Below are positions 62,458 through 64,000 of a stretch of 64,000 nucleotides of DNA, piece by piece. Source of the DNA: Prevotella sp. (GTDB lineage Bacteria > Bacteroidota > Bacteroidia > Bacteroidales > Bacteroidaceae); the NCBI GenBank assembly GCA_016281815.1, contig JAEEJK010000046.1, forward strand, positions 62,001 through 126,000, in the 5' to 3' direction. Each line of letters begins with the position of its first letter. Within the stretch, counting starts at the first letter, position 1. The notes beneath the pieces are model-generated. The model did no database searches. It saw nothing but the letters and a program-made list of their open reading frames with translations, and was not told where the DNA came from. The position numbers and the translations under genes were made by a program.

Positions 62458-63861
62458 ATGGAAAAAACGCGTAGGACCAAGGTCGTCGATGTGCTGAAGC
62501 GCACAGACTACGGATCAAAGGTCAATGTGAAAGGATGGGTGCGCACCCACCGAAGCAGCAAGGCTGTCGATTTTATCGCCGTCAATGATGGGTCGACCAT
62601 CAAGAATGTGCAAGTGGTGGTCGATCCGGCCAAGGTCGATGCTGCCATCCTCAAGCAGGTCACAACAGGCGCCTGCATCAGCGTAGGCGGTTGTCTGGTT
62701 GAGAGTGTGGGCTCGGGACAAAATGTGGAGATTCAGTGTGAGAACATAGAAGTTTATGGACTCTGCGGCTCTGACTACCCGATGCAGAAGAAAGGACAGA
62801 GTTTTGAGGTCATGCGCAAGAACGCACACCTCAGACTGCGCACCAACACATTTGGGGCTGTCATGCGTATCAGACACAACATGGCCATCGCTATCCACGA
62901 CTATTTCCACAAGAATGGCTTCTTCTATTTCCACTCACCCATCATCACAGGCAGCGACTGTGAGGGAGCAGGACAGATGTTCCAGGTCACGACCAAGAAC
63001 CTTTACGACCTGCGCAAGGATGAGAAAGGAAGCATTATCTATGATGATGACTTCTTTGGAAAACAGACTTCACTGACGGTAAGCGGACAGTTGGAAGGCG
63101 AGTTGGGAGCCACTGCTTTGGGAGCCATCTATACATTCGGCCCTACCTTCAGGGCAGAGAACTCCAATACACCTCGGCATCTTGCTGAGTTTTGGATGAT
63201 TGAGCCTGAAGTGGCTTTCATTGACATGAACGATCTGATGGACTTGGAGGAGGATTTCATCAAGTACTGCGTGAAATGGGCACTCGAGCATTGCAGCGAC
63301 GACTTGGAGTTCCTCAACAAAATGATCGACAAGACATTGCTGCAGCGGCTTCAGTCGGTGGTGGACGTGTCGTTTGTCAGACTTCCCTATACTGAGGGTA
63401 TAAAGATTCTTGAACAGGCTGTGGCCGACGGCAGGAAGTTTGAGTTCCCTGTCAGTTGGGGTATGGACTTGGCTTCTGAGCACGAGCGCTTCCTGGTGGA
63501 GGAACATTTCAAGAAACCTGTCATCATGACCGACTATCCCAAGGATATCAAAGCCTTCTATATGAAAATCAATGATGATGGCAAGACTGTCCAGGGCACT
63601 GACGTGCTCTTCCCGCAGATCGGCGAGATCATCGGTGGCAGTGTCCGTGAGGAGAACTACGACAAACTGATGTCGGAGATCAACCGACGCGGCATTCCTA
63701 TGAAGGATATGTGGTGGTATCTTGACACGCGCAAGTACGGCACATGTCCGCACGGCGGATTCGGATTGGGATTTGAGCGTCTCATTCTCTTCGTCACAGG
63801 AATGCAGAACATACGCGACGTCATTCCTTTCCCAAGGACACCAAAGACAGCAGAATTCTGA
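62458..63861 (+). CDS. asnS: Asparaginyl-tRNA synthetase
   Basis: 467 residues. N-terminal OB-fold anticodon-binding domain ([25 protein letters not shown], about 21-110). The class II core includes motif 2 [21 protein letters not shown] and motif 3 [15 protein letters not shown] near the C-terminus. [20 protein letters not shown] is typical of AsnRS. It charges tRNA-Asn directly. A hairpin terminator follows 15 bases after the stop. Confidence 0.97.
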   Translation: MEKTRRTKVVDVLKRTDYGSKVNVKGWVRTHRSSKAVDFIAVNDGSTIKNVQVVVDPAKVDAAILKQVTTGACISVGGCLVESVGSGQNVEIQCENIEVYGLCGSDYPMQKKGQSFEVMRKNAHLRLRTNTFGAVMRIRHNMAIAIHDYFHKNGFFYFHSPIITGSDCEGAGQMFQVTTKNLYDLRKDEKGSIIYDDDFFGKQTSLTVSGQLEGELGATALGAIYTFGPTFRAENSNTPRHLAEFWMIEPEVAFIDMNDLMDLEEDFIKYCVKWALEHCSDDLEFLNKMIDKTLLQRLQSVVDVSFVRLPYTEGIKILEQAVADGRKFEFPVSWGMDLASEHERFLVEEHFKKPVIMTDYPKDIKAFYMKINDDGKTVQGTDVLFPQIGEIIGGSVREENYDKLMSEINRRGIPMKDMWWYLDTRKYGTCPHGGFGLGFERLILFVTGMQNIRDVIPFPRTPKTAEF

Positions 63862-63875
63862 TTTTTCAACATTGG

Positions 63876-63903
63876 CCGCCAGAGAAAATCTGGCGGTTTT
63901 TTT
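63876..63903 (+). terminator. Rho-independent terminator after asnS
   Basis: CCGCCAGA (63876-63883), loop GAAAA, TCTGGCGG (63889-63896), then seven T. Perfect 8-base stem. The remaining ~97 bases to the window end hold nothing recognised. Confidence 0.92.
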
Positions 63904-64000
63904 ATGCCTTGCACCAACTGCTTAATTGTCTGCTAACATGCACTTTTCAATGATTTTATGACGCTTTGACACTGATTTTGCGAATAAATTGCTAAAAAAC

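Overview
The window is about 64 kb of a chromosome from a member of the Bacteroidota, most likely the Prevotellaceae. The evidence is a SusC/SusD pair, BspA-type leucine-rich repeats, N-terminal DUF4974/STN domains, a guaB-PPIase-surA-OstA-mutL gene block, roughly 50% GC by eye, and promoters of the Bacteroidota form TTG-N19/20-TAnnTTTG. Genus and species cannot be fixed from the sequence alone. All calls rest on reading the sequence; no database search was run.

Layout. (1) 1-13448, minus strand: a pectin/arabinan utilisation locus read in the order PL1 pectate lyase, surface lipoprotein with a beta-helix, SusC, SusD, terminator, Lrp/AsnC regulator, GH51 arabinofuranosidase (cut by the window start). 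(2) 13656-21225, plus: ECF sigma factor, short membrane anti-sigma factor carrying only a DUF4974 domain, and a 2134-residue alpha-2-macroglobulin hybrid that also carries STN, carboxypeptidase-regulatory-like and TonB-plug-like segments. The three genes are tightly packed, and this is the most unusual system in the window. (3) 21382-25353, plus: PH-domain membrane protein, M48 lipoprotein protease, NfeD, stomatin/SPFH protein, and a WecB-like epimerase with its active-site residues replaced. (4) 25377-28245, minus: cobU-cobT-cobS-cobC for the lower-ligand half of cobalamin assembly, preceded by a remnant of what looks like an M16 peptidase gene. (5) 28508-36837: OmpA-like porin and lptB (plus), dgt (minus), then dut, TPR protein, DUF4292 lipoprotein and an EnvC-like amidase activator (plus). 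(6) 36838-42741: an accessory-looking stretch with palindromic repeats, an AAA-ATPase/PD-(D/E)XK gene bracketed by repeats, a BspA-like LRR protein, an M20 deacetylase and a HigBA toxin-antitoxin pair. (7) 42925-63861: conserved housekeeping genes: tig, clpP, clpX, recQ, guaB, two parvulin PPIases (the second SurA-like), OstA-like protein, mutL, an OmpA-family protein, trpS (minus), tRNA-Val, purB, an rluB-type pseudouridine synthase with a long RGG/GGYQQR tail, and asnS.

How the genes fit together: block 1 degrades and imports pectic glycans. Blocks 3, 5 and 7 contain many envelope-maintenance factors: LptB and an OstA/LptA-like protein for LPS, the PPIases for outer-membrane proteins, OmpA-like proteins for envelope anchoring, and the EnvC-like protein for septal peptidoglycan splitting. 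Block 2 looks like a cell-surface sensing or protease-trap system with its own sigma factor.
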